NCBI GenBank assembly: GCA_963725085.1
Contig: CAVRXM010000005.1
Coordinates: 1,061,658 to 1,125,657, forward strand
Length of the DNA stretch: 64,000 nt
DNA from: VRUE01 sp963725085
GTDB taxonomy: Bacteria; Actinomycetota; Thermoleophilia; Solirubrobacterales; 70-9
Direction: 5' to 3'
Position numbers and translations under genes: made by a program. The notes under the pieces were generated by a model. The model did not search any database and had not been told where the DNA came from. It saw only the letters and a list, made by a program, of their open reading frames with translations. Shown here piece after piece: positions 1 to 10,026 of this stretch. The first letter of the stretch is position 1, and every line of letters begins with the position of its first letter.

Positions 1-1
1 G

Positions 2-625
2 CCCGAGCGCCAGCTCGCCCGCAAACTCGCGATCTCGCGCTCGACCCTGCGCCAGGCCCTGACGACCCTGACCCAGAGCGGCCATCTGGTCTCGAGGCGG
101 GGCCGGGCCGGCGGCACCTTCGTCGCCGAGGAGCCGCCGCTGGCAGGCGGCCCCGGCGAGCTCCTCGACGAGGCCGCCTGGGCGGTCCTCGACTACCGGG
201 TCGCGATCGAGACCGGCTCGGTCCTGCTCGCCGCCGAGCGCTCCAACGCCGAACAGCTCTCGCGGCTCGAGGAGCTGACGGCAGGGATGGCGGGCGCCGA
301 GGACTTCGAGGAGTACCGCCGCTTCGACATCCGCTTCCACATCGGCCTCGCCGAGGCGGCCGCGTCGCCGCGCCTGCTCACCGCGATGACCGAGGTCCAG
401 GGCCAGATGAGCGACCTGATCTCCCTCATCGCCCACCCGACCGAGGTCCTGACCCGCTCCAACGACCAGCACCGCCAGCTGGTGATGCTGCTGCGCAGCG
501 GCGACGCCGCCGGCGCGGTGCGGCTGCTGCGCGAGCACATCGAGGGGACCGAGCACATCATCGCCGGCCTCCTCCCGGTCCAGAGCTCGAAGGCGCTCTC
601 AGCCCCGGACCCGCTCTCCCTCTGA
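2..625 (+). CDS. GntR family regulator, FCD (FadR-like) type, 5' truncated
   Basis: The frame is open from the window edge to TGA 623-625, so the N-terminus lies outside. Visible residues start inside a winged helix-turn-helix (ERQLARKLAISRSTLRQAL) with its wing (RRGRAGGTF), followed by an all-helical FCD effector domain. That domain carries the usual polar pocket residues: RFDIRFH near visible residue 105, NDQHRQL near 155 and LREHIEG near 178. FCD-type GntR proteins are usually repressors released by a small carboxylate or amine-derived ligand. It is convergent with the FAD oxidoreductase gene (27-bp overlap). Control of the neighbouring amine-catabolism genes is inference. The family call is firm; the ligand is unknown. 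Confidence 0.85.
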   Translation, partial: PERQLARKLAISRSTLRQALTTLTQSGHLVSRRGRAGGTFVAEEPPLAGGPGELLDEAAWAVLDYRVAIETGSVLLAAERSNAEQLSRLEELTAGMAGAEDFEEYRRFDIRFHIGLAEAAASPRLLTAMTEVQGQMSDLISLIAHPTEVLTRSNDQHRQLVMLLRSGDAAGAVRLLREHIEGTEHIIAGLLPVQSSKALSAPDPLSL

Positions 626-3074
626 GTCGAAGAGCGGCTCCGAGGCGACCTCGCCCGGGACCCAGCGCCCGAAGATCTCGACCTCGACCGCGGTTCCCGG
701 CTCCGCCCGGTCGGGCGGCAGGTAGGCGTAGGCGATCGAGCGCTCGACCGTGTAGCCGTAGCCGCCGGTCGTCACCCGGCCGACGATCTCCTCGGCGCCG
801 CCGACCCGGACCGGCTCGTTGCCGAGCGCGATCGAGTGCGGGTCCTCGAGCGTCAGGCAGCGCAGCCGCGTCCGCGGGCCCCGCTCCTTCGCCTCGAGCG
901 AGCGCCTCGCGGCCGATGAAGCCGCCCTCCTTGTCGAGCTTGACGCAGAACCCGACCCCGCCCTCGTACGGGGTCTCGTCGGGGGTGATGTCGGCGCCCC
1001 AGACCCGGTAGCCCTTCTCGAGCCGCATCGAGTCGATCGCCCGGTAGCCGCCGGCGACGATCCCGTGCTCCTGGCCCGCCTCCCAGATCGCGCGCCAGAG
1101 CCCGAGCCCGTACTCGCTCGGGCAGTAGAGCTCCCAGCCGAGCTCGCCGACGTAGGTGACGCGGAGCGCCCGCACCGGGGCGTCGCCGACCGTGATCTCG
1201 CGGACCGACATGTAGGGGAAGGCCTCGTCGCCGAGGTCGTCGGGGGTGAGCGGCGCCAGCACGTCGCGCGCCCGCGGCCCCCAGATCCCGATGCAGGCCC
1301 GCTGCGAGGTGACGTCGCTGATCCGGACGCTGCCGTCGCCGGGGAGGTGGCGGCGCATCCACTCGCGGTCATGGTTGCCGAAGGCGGTGCCGGTGACGAT
1401 CGAGAAGCGGTCCTCGGCGAGGCGGGCGACGGTGAAGTCGCACTCGATCCCGCCGCGGTGGTTGAGCATCTGGGTGTAGGTGATCTTCCCCGGCTCGCGC
1501 GCGACCCGGTTGTCGCAGAGGCCTTCGAGGAACTCGGCCGCGCCGGCCCCCTCGATCTCGAGCTTCGCGAAGGAGGACTCGTCGAAGAGCCCGACCCGCT
1601 CGCGGGTGGCGCGGTGCTCGGCGCCGATCGCCGGCGACCAGTGCTGACCCGCCCAGCCCCGCGGCCGCAGCCCCTCGTCCCCCGCCGCCGCGTTCGAGTC
1701 GTACCAGTTGACCCGCTCCCAGCCCGATTTCTCGCCGAAGGCGGCCTCGTGCTCGCGGTGCCAGGCGTTGACCGGCGAGACCCGCAGCGGCCGCCCCGCC
1801 TGGCGCTCGTGGTTGGGATAGCGGATGTCGTAGTAGGTCTCGTAGGTCTCCTTGATCCGGGCGTGGGTGTAGGAGGGCGAGCGGTACTGGGCGCCGAAGC
1901 GGCGGATGTCCATCTCCCAGAGGTCGAGGCTCGGCTCGCCCTCGGCGATCCACTCCGCCATCACCTTCCCGATCCCGCCGGCTCCGGCGAGGCCGTGGGC
2001 GCAGAAGCAGGCGCAGACGAAGAAGCCGCCGACCTCGGTCTCGCCGAGGCAGAACTCGTTGTCGGGGGTGAACGCCTCGGGGCCGTTGATCAGTTTCGTC
2101 ACCGTGATCTCGTCCATCACCGGGACCCGGCGTTTCGAGTTCTCGATGATCTCCTCGAAGCGCTCCCAGTCCTCTTCGAGCAGGCGGCCGTTGAAGTCGG
2201 GTGGGATCCGGTCGAGCCCGGCGGCGCCGTCGGGCATGAACGCCGGCAGGCTCTGGCGCTCGTAGCCGCCCATGATCAGGCCTCCCCCCTCCTCGCGGTA
2301 GTAGATCAGGAGGTCGGGGTCGCGCAGGGTCGGCAGCCGCCCCTCGTCGCGCTCGCGGAACGGCTGGGTGACGAGGTACTGGTGGGACATCGGGATCACC
2401 GGCACCCGCACGCCCGCCATCCGCGCGATCTCCGCCGCGTACATGCCGCCGGCGTCGACGACGACCTCGGCCTCGATCTCGCCGCGGTCGGTCCGCACTC
2501 CGCGGACGCGGCCGTCGCGGACCTCGATCCCGGTCACCCGGGTCGAGGTGAAGGTCCGGCAGCCGCCCTGGCGGGCGCCGTCGGCGAGGGCGAAGGTGAG
2601 CTGCGAGGGGTCGATGTAGCCGTCGGTCGGCAGCCAGGCGGCGCCGAGCACGCCCTCGGTCGACATCAGCGGGAACATCTCCTTCGCCTCCTCGGCCGAG
2701 ATCAGCTCGAGCGGCAGCCCGAAGGTCTTCGCCCACCCGGCCTGGCGGCGCAGCTCCTCGAGCCGCTCCTCGCTCGAGGCGAGCCGGATCCCGCCGCACT
2801 CGGTCCAGCCGGGGTCGAACTCGGACTCGTCCTTCAGCCGCCGGTAGAGGTCGACCGAGTGCATCATCATCTTCGTCAGCGAGACCGAGCCGCGGAGCTG
2901 GCCGACGAGGCCGGCCGAGTGGAAGGTCGAGCCCGAGGTGAGCTGCGAGCGCTCGAGCAGGACGACGTCGTCCCAGCCCAGCTTCGCCAGGTGGTAGGCG
3001 AGCGAGGCGCCGCCGACGCCGCCGCCGACGATCACGCAGCGGGCGCGGTCGGGGAGCTCAGCCCGCGGCGGCAC
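599..3074 (-). CDS. FAD-dependent oxidoreductase with GcvT domain (dimethylglycine/sarcosine dehydrogenase-like), one frame break
   Basis: About 825 aa. The N-terminal Rossmann motif GGGVGGASLAYHL is followed by STFHSAGL, where the His matches the covalent flavin-linking residue of dimethylglycine and sarcosine dehydrogenases. The DAO domain runs to about residue 400. A FAO-type middle segment and a C-terminal GcvT/aminomethyltransferase domain follow (GWAGQHW, YTQMLN, VTYVGELGWELY, GYRAIDSMRLEKGYR). This family oxidatively N-demethylates methylated glycines and passes the one-carbon unit to tetrahydrofolate. The frame breaks near 900: after IGREAL the sequence continues one base later as EAKERGPRTRL and ends at TGA 601-599. 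An extra base explains it. The ATG at 3074 overlaps the upstream kinase-like gene, so the pair is probably co-transcribed. Confidence 0.85.
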
Positions 3075-3973
3075 CGGCCTCCTTCAGCCAGGTCTCGAAG
3101 CCGGGGTCGGCGGCGGTCCTCCGCATCCGGCCGAAGTGCTCGGCGGCGTAGGCGGCGAAGTCGAAATCGAGGTCGGAGAGGGTGCCCTGGAGGACGCCCC
3201 ACATCGCCTCGCGGAAGTCGGACATGAACCGCATCAGCCGCAGCGAGGCGAGGCGGCCGGGGGTCGGCGGCCCGCCGAAGTAGGCGTCGAGCAGGCCCGT
3301 CTCCGCATCTTCGTCGAGGTCGTTGTTGACGGCGAAGTTGCCGAGGTCGAAGTAGCGGTCGCCCATCCCGGCGTACTCCCAGTCGACGATCCGGATCCCG
3401 TCCGGGGAGCGGAGGAAGTTGGCGGCGAGGAGGTCGTTGTGGCAGGGGACCGGGTCGTGCTCGGGGCCGCTCAGCGCCGCCTCGATCCCGGAGGCGACCG
3501 ACCGGCCCCACTCGTAGTCCGCGGGCAGGGCCGCGCCGCGCCCGGTCGCGCGCTCGGCGTAGTCCTCGACGATCCGGAACGAGTCGAAGGCGACCGGGCA
3601 GCTCGCCGGCGCCGTGGACGGCGCGGAGCGCGGCGGCGACCTCGGCCAGCGCGGCCGGCTCGCGCAGCTGCTCGGCACTCATCTGCTCACCGACGATGAA
3701 GCGGGTGACGAGGCAGGGCGGGTCGTCGAGCATCGCCTCGACCTCGGGCCCGACCCCGACCCGGGCCGCGGCTTCGCTCGCGACCCGCTCCGCCCCGCGG
3801 TCGATCGAGAGCTGCTCGGTGTCCTTGCCCGGCAGCCGGATCACGACGTCGGTCCCGCCGAACCGGGCGCGGAAGTTGCGATTGGTGATCCCGCCGTCGA
3901 GCGGCGAGGGCTCGCCCTCCGGCTCCCCCAGGATCCGGGTCAGCTCGCCGATCGTTTTTGCCTGTAGGTCCAA
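3058..3973 (-). CDS. Choline/ethanolamine-kinase-like phosphotransferase (APH fold), one frame break
   Basis: About 305 aa in two frames. The N-lobe shows LDGGITNRNF (nucleotide loop) and DVVIRLPG (ATP-contacting Lys replaced by Arg). The C-lobe has the catalytic loop CHNDLLAANFL and the metal-binding IVDWEYAGMGDRYFDLGN, as in LicA/choline kinases. The break lies near 3600, where CCC in place of CC shifts AAGELP-VAFDSF by one base. The start is uncertain: TTG at 3973 gives a compact N-terminus, but the frame stays open to 4063, across the divergent promoter. It overlaps the start of the FAD oxidoreductase by 17 bp, suggesting coupled expression. The substrate is inferred from family and neighbours only; an aminoglycoside-type substrate is not excluded. 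Confidence 0.75.
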
Positions 3974-4002
3974 GGTCTTTGCGGAACTTCTCCGGCCGGG
4001 GA

Positions 4003-4032
4003 TTGACAAATGTGCCGTCTGCGACTTAGGCT
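4003..4032 (+). promoter_or_regulatory. Sigma-70-type promoter for the permease operon
   Basis: A perfect -35 TTGACA (4003-4008) is separated by 18 bp from TAGGCT (4027-4032), which keeps the T-A...T pattern of a -10 box. It lies about 70 bp upstream of the permease ATG at 4103, which has a strong AAGGAGGAG ribosome site at 4088-4095. The region is divergent from the kinase-like gene. Inferred from sequence only. Confidence 0.55.
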
Positions 4033-4102
4033 CGCCCCGGGTTCTTAGGTGTGCTCGCCACACCTTTTATCGCAAGGGTCTCGACCAAGGAGGAGCGATC
4101 GG

Positions 4103-5698
4103 ATGGAGAGCAGCACCGCGACGCCACAGAGCCAGGACGAAAAACGCCTCGCCGAACTCGGTTACAAACAGTCCCTGAACCGGGCCTGGAGCGGGTTCTC
4201 GAACTTCGCGATCTCGTTCACGATCATCTCGATCCTCGCCGGCTGCTTCACGACCTACGGCCAGGCCTGGAACAACGGCGGCCCGATCGCGATCTCCTGG
4301 GGCTGGCCGCTGATCTCGATCCCGATCCTGATCATCGGCTTCTGCCTCTCGGAGCTGGTCTCCGCCTACCCGACCGCGGGCGGCATCTACTGGTTCGCCG
4401 GCCGCCTCGGCGGCCCGGTCTGGGCCTGGTTCACCGGCTGGTTCAACCTGATCGGGCTGGTCGGCCGTGGTCGCCTCGGTCGACTACGCCTGCGCGACCT
4501 TCCTCAACGTCGTCCTCGGCCTCTACGAAGTGAACATCTTCGGCATCAACTTCGGCGACGAAGCCCACATCCTCGAGGAGGTCTTCCTCCTGTTCGCGCT
4601 GATCCTGCTCGTCCACACCGCGGTCAACATCTTCCGGACCCACCTGCTCTCGCTGGTCAACAGCGTCTCGGTCTGGTGGCACGTGGTCGGCGTCGCGGCG
4701 ATCGTCCTGGTCCTGGTATTCGTCCCGGACACCCACCAGAGCGTCAGCTTCGTCTTCGGCCACCGGATCAACAACAGCGGCTTCAGCGAAGGCATGTACT
4801 GGTTCTACGTCTTGCCGCTCGGCTTCCTGCTGACCCAGTACACGATCACCGGCTTCGACGCCTCGGCGCACATCTCCGAGGAGACCCATGGCGCCGCCGA
4901 ATCGGCGGCGAAGGGGGTCTGGAGATCGATCTTCTACTCGGCGCTGATCGGCTGGATCGTGCTGCTCGCGATCACCTTCGCGGTCACCAACGTCGACGGC
5001 GCCAACGAAGCGCTCGGCTTCGCGCCGACGCTCCTGGTCGAAGCGCTGGGCACCGGCTGGGGCAAGTTCGTCCTGATCATCTCGGTGGTCGGCCAGCTCT
5101 TCTGCGGCGCCGCCTGCCTGACCAGCGCCTCGCGGATGTGCTACGCGTTCTCGCGCGACAAAGGGTTCGGGCACACGGTTGTCCGGCCGACCTCTCGCAG
5201 GTCAACGAGAAGAGAGTGCCGCTCTACGCGGTGATGGCGATGGCGCTCGCGGCGCTGATCATCACCCTGCCGGCGCTGAAGGGAAACGGTGAAAACGTCC
5301 CCTTCGCCTTCTTCGCGGTGGTCTCGATCACCGTCATCGGCCTCTACATCGCCTACGTGATCCCGATCTTCCTGCGCTGGCGCAAAGGCGACGACTTCGA
5401 GCCAGGGCCCTGGACGAACGGCCGCAAGTACAAGTGGATGAACCCGTTCGCGACCTTCTGGGTCGGCCTGATCACGATCATCTTCTGCCTCCCGTTCACC
5501 CCGCTGGCGGTGCCCTGGAACGACGAATTCACCTGGGAGGCCTTCAACTACGCGCCGCTGACGGTCGGGGTCGTGATCCTGCTCGCCTGGATCGCCTGGA
5601 TGGTGAGCGCCCGCAAGCACTTCACCGGCCAGGTGCGCGAGATCGACCTCGAGAAGGACATCGGCCCGCCGCCGGAAGTCGGGCCCGCGGCTCCCTGA
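4103..5698 (+). CDS. APC superfamily permease, amino acid/choline/GABA transporter (ACT) type, two frame breaks
   Basis: About 530 aa. The start is ATG 4103 behind AAGGAGGAG. The N-terminal block YKQSLNRAWSGFSNFAISF, then TTYGQAWNNGG, SAYPTAGGIYWFA and WFTGWFNLIGL, is characteristic of ACT-family permeases (GABA, choline, polyamine carriers) with about 12 membrane segments. It is an inner-membrane importer. The reading frame leaves near 4462 (GTCGGCC where GTCGCC would continue VASVDYA) and returns near 5185 (after GHTVV, resuming DLSQVNEKRVPLYAV). All expected helices are present, so the breaks look like base-call errors. It is the first gene of an operon with the GS-like ligase, PuuD-like hydrolase, ALDH and SDR, which argues for an amine substrate. 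Confidence 0.85.
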   Translation: MESSTATPQSQDEKRLAELGYKQSLNRAWSGFSNFAISFTIISILAGCFTTYGQAWNNGGPIAISWGWPLISIPILIIGFCLSELVSAYPTAGGIYWFAGRLGGPVWAWFTGWFNLIGLVGRGRLGRLRLRDLPQRRPRPLRSEHLRHQLRRRSPHPRGGLPPVRADPARPHRGQHLPDPPALAGQQRLGLVARGRRRGDRPGPGIRPGHPPERQLRLRPPDQQQRLQRRHVLVLRLAARLPADPVHDHRLRRLGAHLRGDPWRRRIGGEGGLEIDLLLGADRLDRAARDHLRGHQRRRRQRSARLRADAPGRSAGHRLGQVRPDHLGGRPALLRRRLPDQRLADVLRVLARQRVRAHGCPADLSQVNEKRVPLYAVMAMALAALIITLPALKGNGENVPFAFFAVVSITVIGLYIAYVIPIFLRWRKGDDFEPGPWTNGRKYKWMNPFATFWVGLITIIFCLPFTPLAVPWNDEFTWEAFNYAPLTVGVVILLAWIAWMVSARKHFTGQVREIDLEKDIGPPPEVGPAAP

Positions 5699-5743
5699 GC
5701 TGTCCTGGGATCGCCACTGTGACGAACACGTAACGTTCCTCGC

Positions 5744-7074
5744 GTGACGGTCGAGGAGCTGAAGAAGGCGGTCGCGGACGGCACGGTCGACACCGTGCTG
5801 CTCGCGATCGCCGACATGGAGGGGCGGCTGCAGGGCAAGCGGCTGACCGCGACCCACTTCCTCGACGACATGCTCGAGCACGGCGCCGAGGGCTGCAACT
5901 ACCTGCTCGCGGTCGACGTCGACATGGAAACGGTCGGCGGCTACGCGATGGCCTCCTGGGACACCGGCTACGGCGACTTCCAGATGAAGCCCGACCTCGA
6001 GACGCTCTGCCCGGTCCCATGGCACCCGGGGACGGTGATGCTGATGGCCGACCTCGCAGTGGGAGGACGGGCGCGAAGTCGTCGCCTCGCCGCGCCAGAT
6101 CCTGCGCCGCCAGCTCGCCCGCCTGGAGGAGCGCGGCCTCGCGCTCCAACGCCGGGACCGAGCTCGAGTTCATGGTCTTCCTCGACACCTACGAGGAGGC
6201 CTGGAAGAAGGGCTTCCGCGACCTCGAGCCGGCCAACCTCTACAACATCGACTACTCGCTGCTCGGCAGCGCCCGGGTCGAGCCGCTGATCCGCCGGATC
6301 CGCAACGAGATGGCGGCCGCCGGGCTGACGGTCGAGAACTCGAAGGGCGAGTGCAACCTCGGCCAGCACGAGATCAACTTCCACTACGACGAGGCGCTGC
6401 GGACCGCCGACAACCACGCGATCTACAAGAACGGCGCCAAGGAGATCGCCGCCCAGGAGGGGCAGTCGATCAGCTTCATGGCGAAGTTCAACGAGCGCGA
6501 GGGCAACTCGTGCCACATCCACTGCTCGCTGGCAGCCGAGGACGGCGCCAACGCGTTCGCCGCCGACCAGGCGCTGTTCGAGCGCTTCATCGCCGGCCAG
6601 ATCGCCTGCATGGAGGAGCTGACGCTGTTCTACGCGCCGCACGTCAACTCCTACAAACGCTTCGCCCCGGGCTCCTTCGCGCCGACCGCGATCGCCTGGG
6701 GCCGCGACAACCGGACCTGCTCGCTGCGGGTCGTCGGCCACGGCGAGGCGCTGCGGGTCGAGAACCGGCTGCCGGGCGCCGACGTCAACCCCTACCTGGC
6801 GCTGAGCGCGATGATCGCCGCCGGCCTGCACGGGATCGAGAACGAGCTGACGCTCGAGCCGGTCTTCGAGGGCAACGCGTACGAGTCCGACAAGCCCCGC
6901 GTCCCGCGCAACATCTACGACGCCCGCGACGCGTTCGCCGAGAGCGAGGTCGCCCGCGACGCGTTCGGCGCCGACGTCGTCGACCACTACCTGAACCGGG
7001 CGCAGGTCGAGATCGACGCCTTCGAGTCCGCGGTCACCGACTGGGAGCGCTTCCGGGGCTTCGAGCGACTGTGA
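5744..7074 (+). CDS. Glutamine synthetase-like gamma-glutamyl-amine ligase (PuuA/IpuC/GlnA4-like), two frame breaks
   Basis: About 443 aa from GTG 5744. Glutamine-synthetase features: N-terminal beta-grasp with ADMEGRLQGKRL, catalytic GTELEFMVF, ENSKGECNLGQHEINF, HIHCSL, and the C-terminal RDNRTCSLRVVGHG and ENRLPGADVNPYLAL. The RVVGHG/ENRLPGADVNPY pattern is that of the PuuA group, which joins glutamate to amines rather than ammonia. The frame shifts near 6058 (before WEDGREVVASP) and again near 6150 (before NAGTELEF), each by one extra base. It is 46 bp downstream of the permease and followed by a gamma-glutamyl hydrolase, so it probably activates the imported amine by gamma-glutamylation at the cost of ATP. 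The amine (putrescine, ethanolamine or another) cannot be read from sequence. Confidence 0.85.
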
Positions 7075-7156
7075 GTGGAGAAATCGACACGGTGATCTCC
7101 GGTCGTTCGAATCCGGGTCGATTTCGCAACGAACATTTAGGCGGAGCTGGGTGCGC

Positions 7157-7912
7157 ATGGGTTCGCCGTCGATAGGCATCTGCGCGGCGCTGGAGCGCGC
7201 CCGCTGGGGAGTCTGGGAGGAGACGGTGGCGCTCGCCCCGCGCTCCTACGCGACCGCGGTGCAGCGAGCCGGCGGGACCGCGGTGCTGCTCCCGCCCGAC
7301 GCCGCGGCCGAGGCCGAGCCCGACCGGGTGCTCGACCTGCTCGACGCGCTGATCCTCGCCGGCGGCTCCGACGTCGACGCCGCCAGCTACGGGGCCGAGC
7401 CCCACCCCGAGACGAAGGGCATCTGGCCCGAGCGCGACAGCTTCGAGCTGGCGCTGGCGCGGCGGGCGATCGAGCGCGACATGCCGCTGCTCGGGATCTG
7501 CCGCGGGATGCAGATCCTCAACGTCGCCCGCGGCGGCACCCTCTGCCAGCACCTGCCCGAGGTCGTCGGCCACGAGCGCCACCGCGAGGTGCCCGGGACC
7601 TTCGGCGACCACGAGGTCGCGCTCGAGCCGGGCAGCCTCGCCGCCGAGGCGGCGGGGGGCGAGCGGGTCGGGGTGAAGTCGCACCACCACCAGGGGGTCG
7701 AGGAGGTCGGCGACGGGCTTGTGGTCAGCGGCCGCTCGGTCGAGGACGAGCTGGTCGAGGCGATCGAGCTGCCCGACCGCAGCTTCGCCCTCGGCGTCAT
7801 CTGGCACCCGGAGGAGGACGTCGATGACCGTGTGATCGCGGCGCTGGTCGCGGCCGCCCGGAGGGGATGTCGCAGTTCCCTCCCACAGGTGAAGGGAAGT
7901 GCGACAGCGTGA
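7157..7912 (+). CDS. Gamma-glutamyl-gamma-aminobutyrate hydrolase-like (PuuD, peptidase C26)
   Basis: 251 aa class I glutamine-amidotransferase fold. Catalytic Cys lies in LLGICRGMQILN (about residue 116) and the His-Glu pair in WHPEED (about 217). The family hydrolyses gamma-glutamyl amides, here releasing glutamate from the oxidised gamma-glutamyl intermediate. ATG 7157 sits 10 nt after GGAG (7143-7146); GTG 7151 is an alternative giving two more residues. Its TGA overlaps the ALDH start by 4 bp (GTGA), implying translational coupling. Place in the pathway is inference from operon order: ligase, hydrolase, ALDH, SDR. Confidence 0.85.
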   Translation: MGSPSIGICAALERARWGVWEETVALAPRSYATAVQRAGGTAVLLPPDAAAEAEPDRVLDLLDALILAGGSDVDAASYGAEPHPETKGIWPERDSFELALARRAIERDMPLLGICRGMQILNVARGGTLCQHLPEVVGHERHREVPGTFGDHEVALEPGSLAAEAAGGERVGVKSHHHQGVEEVGDGLVVSGRSVEDELVEAIELPDRSFALGVIWHPEEDVDDRVIAALVAAARRGCRSSLPQVKGSATA

Positions 7913-9279
7913 GCACGCTGAGCGTGATCGAGCCCGCGACCGAGCAGGAGCTGGCCGAGCTGCCGCGGGCCGGCGTCGAGGAGATCGACGCCGCGGTGGC
8001 GCGGGCAAGGGAGGCCTTCCCTGCCTGGCGCGCGGTCGCCCCCGCCGAGCGCTCGGCGATCCTCCACGACCTCGCCGACGCGCTCGCCGAGAAGCGGCGA
8101 GGACCTGGCGCGGATCGAGGCGCGGAACGCCGGCAAGCCGATCGGCGACGCCCGCGGCGAGATCGGGAATGGTCGCCGAGACCTTCCGCTACTACGCCGG
8201 CGCGCCCGAGCGGCTGCTCGGGCAGACGATCCCGGTCGCCGGCGGCATCGACATGACCTTCCGCGAGCCGCTCGGCGTCGTCGGCCTGATCGTCCCCTGG
8301 AACTTCCCGCTGACGATCGCCTCCTGGAAGGTGGCGCCGGCGCTCGCCGCCGGCAACACGATCGTGCTGAAGCCGGCCGAGCTGACGCCGCTGAGCGCGC
8401 TCGAGCTGGAGCGGATCGCGGTCGACGCGGGCCTGCCCGGAGGGAGTGCTGAACGTCGTCGCCGGGCCCGGCAGCGTCTGCGGCCGGCGCCTGGTCGAGC
8501 ACCCCGACGTCGCCAAGATCGCCTTCACCGGCTCGACCGAGGTCGGGCGCGGGATCGCGGCGGGAGCGGCGGCGACGATCAAGCGGGTGACGCTCGAGCT
8601 CGGCGGCAAGTCGGCCAACATCGTCTTCGCCGACGCCGACCTCGCCGCCGCGGCCGCCTCGGCGCCGATGGCCGTCTTCGGCAACGCCGGCCAGGACTGC
8701 TGCGCCCGCTCGCGGATCCTGGTCGAGCGGGCCGCGATCGACGAGTTCATGGACGCGCTGCGGGGCGAGGTCGAGGGCATCCGGGTCGGCGATCCGCTCG
8801 ACGAGCAGACGCAGATGGGGCCGCTGGTCTCGGCCGGCCAGCGCGAGCAGGTCGCCTCGTTCGTCCCCGACGACGCCCCGGTCGCGATCCGCGGCTCGGC
8901 GCCCGACGGACCCGGCTACTGGTTCCCGCCGACCGTCCTCGCCCCGGTCGACAACGACGACCGCGCCGCCCGCGAGGAGATCTTCGGCCCGGTCGCCTGC
9001 GTGATCCCGTTCGAGGGCGAGGAGGAGGCGGTCCGGCTCGCGAACGAGACGATCTACGGCCTCTCGGGCTCGGTCTGGACCCGCGACGGGGCGCGGGCGC
9101 TGCGGGTCGCGCGGGCGGTCGAGACCGGCGTCATCTCGATCAACTCGAACACCTCGGTCCGCGTCTCGACCCCGTTCGGCGGCTTCAAGCAGTCCGGCGT
9201 CGGTCGCGAGCTCGGCCCCGACGCGCTCGCCCACTACACCGAGGTCAAGAACGTCTACTACGCAACCGAGGAGGGCTGA
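7909..9279 (+). CDS. NAD(P)-dependent aldehyde dehydrogenase, three frame breaks
   Basis: About 455 aa from GTG 7909, overlapping the hydrolase stop by 4 bp. Family motifs: WNFPLTIASWKVAPALAAGN, KPAELTPLSALEL, FTGSTEVGRGI (cofactor loop), LELGGKSANIV (general base Glu), GNAGQDCCARSRI (nucleophile Cys), EEIFGPVACVIPF and PFGGFKQSGVGREL. One extra base each near 8098 (before EDLARIEARNAGKP), 8168 (before MVAETF) and 8440 (before VLNVVAG) breaks the frame. All catalytic parts are present, so the gene is likely intact in the cell. In the proposed route it oxidises the gamma-glutamyl aminoaldehyde to the acid. Confidence 0.85.
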
Positions 9280-10026
9280 TGCCAGGACGTCTGCAGGACA
9301 AGGTCTGCGTGATCACCGGCGCCGCCAGCGGGATCGGCGCCGAGACCGCGCGGCTGTTCGCGGCCGAGGGCGCGCGTGTCGTCGGGATCGACCTCGACGC
9401 CGAGACCGAGGGCGAGCTCTCGATCCAGGCCAACGTCGCCGACGAGGACCAGGTCCGCGACGCCTACGCCCGCGCCCGCGAGGAGATGGGCCGGATCGAC
9501 GTCCTGATGAACAACGCCGGCATCAACCCGACCGACGACGAGTCGGTCCTCGACACCTCGCTCGAGGCCTGGCAGCGGGTCCAGGACGTCAACCTGCGCG
9601 GCGTCTTCCTCTGCTGCAAGCACGGCATCCCCCACCTGCTCGCCGGCGAGGGCGGCTCGGTCGTCAACGTCGCCTCGTTCGTCGCCGTCCTCGGCGCCGC
9701 CGTCTCGCAGATCTCCTACACGGCCTCGAAGGGCGGCGTGCTCTCGCTCTCGCGCGAGCTCGGGGTCGAGTTCGCGCGCCGCGGGGTGCGGGTCAACGCG
9801 CTCTGCCCGGGGCCGGTCAACACGCCGCTGCTCGAGGAGCTCTTCGCCTCCGACCCCGAGAAAGCCCGGCGGCGCCTGGTCCACGTGCCGATGGGCCGGT
9901 TCGGCCTCGCCGAGGAGATCGCCGCCGCGGCGCTGTTCCTCGCCAGCGACGAGTCCTCGTTCGTCACCGCCTCCTCGATGATGGTCGACGGCGGCATCTC
10001 CGGCCGCCTACGTCACCCCCGAGTAG
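9279..10026 (+). CDS. SDR family NAD(P)-dependent oxidoreductase, frame break at C-terminus
   Basis: About 249 aa, classical SDR. The cofactor loop is TGAASGIGAETA, then NNAGI, the catalytic region VNVASF plus YTASKGG (Tyr-x3-Lys), and CPGPVNTPL. Its ATG overlaps the ALDH stop (TGATG). Near 10006, GGCCGCC in place of GGCGCC shifts the frame; read correctly it ends ISGAYVTPE at TAG 10024-10026, the usual SDR C-terminus (MVDGG). The uncorrected frame would run on to 10163 with implausible residues. It probably oxidises an alcohol group of the gamma-glutamyl intermediate or a related substrate. It ends 14 bp inside the convergent amidotransferase gene. Confidence 0.85.

Noticed and set aside
819..3227. 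An 802-aa open frame on the plus strand across the FAD oxidoreductase gene
   Set aside because: It is a shadow of GC-rich coding DNA; its translation is rich in Arg/Ala/Gly/Asp with no domain, while the minus strand gives clear family motifs.
4103..10026. Reading the broken permease, ligase and ALDH genes as a decaying pseudogene island
   Set aside because: Every catalytic and membrane segment is retained and the breaks are single extra bases without stops accumulating, which fits sequence error better than decay.
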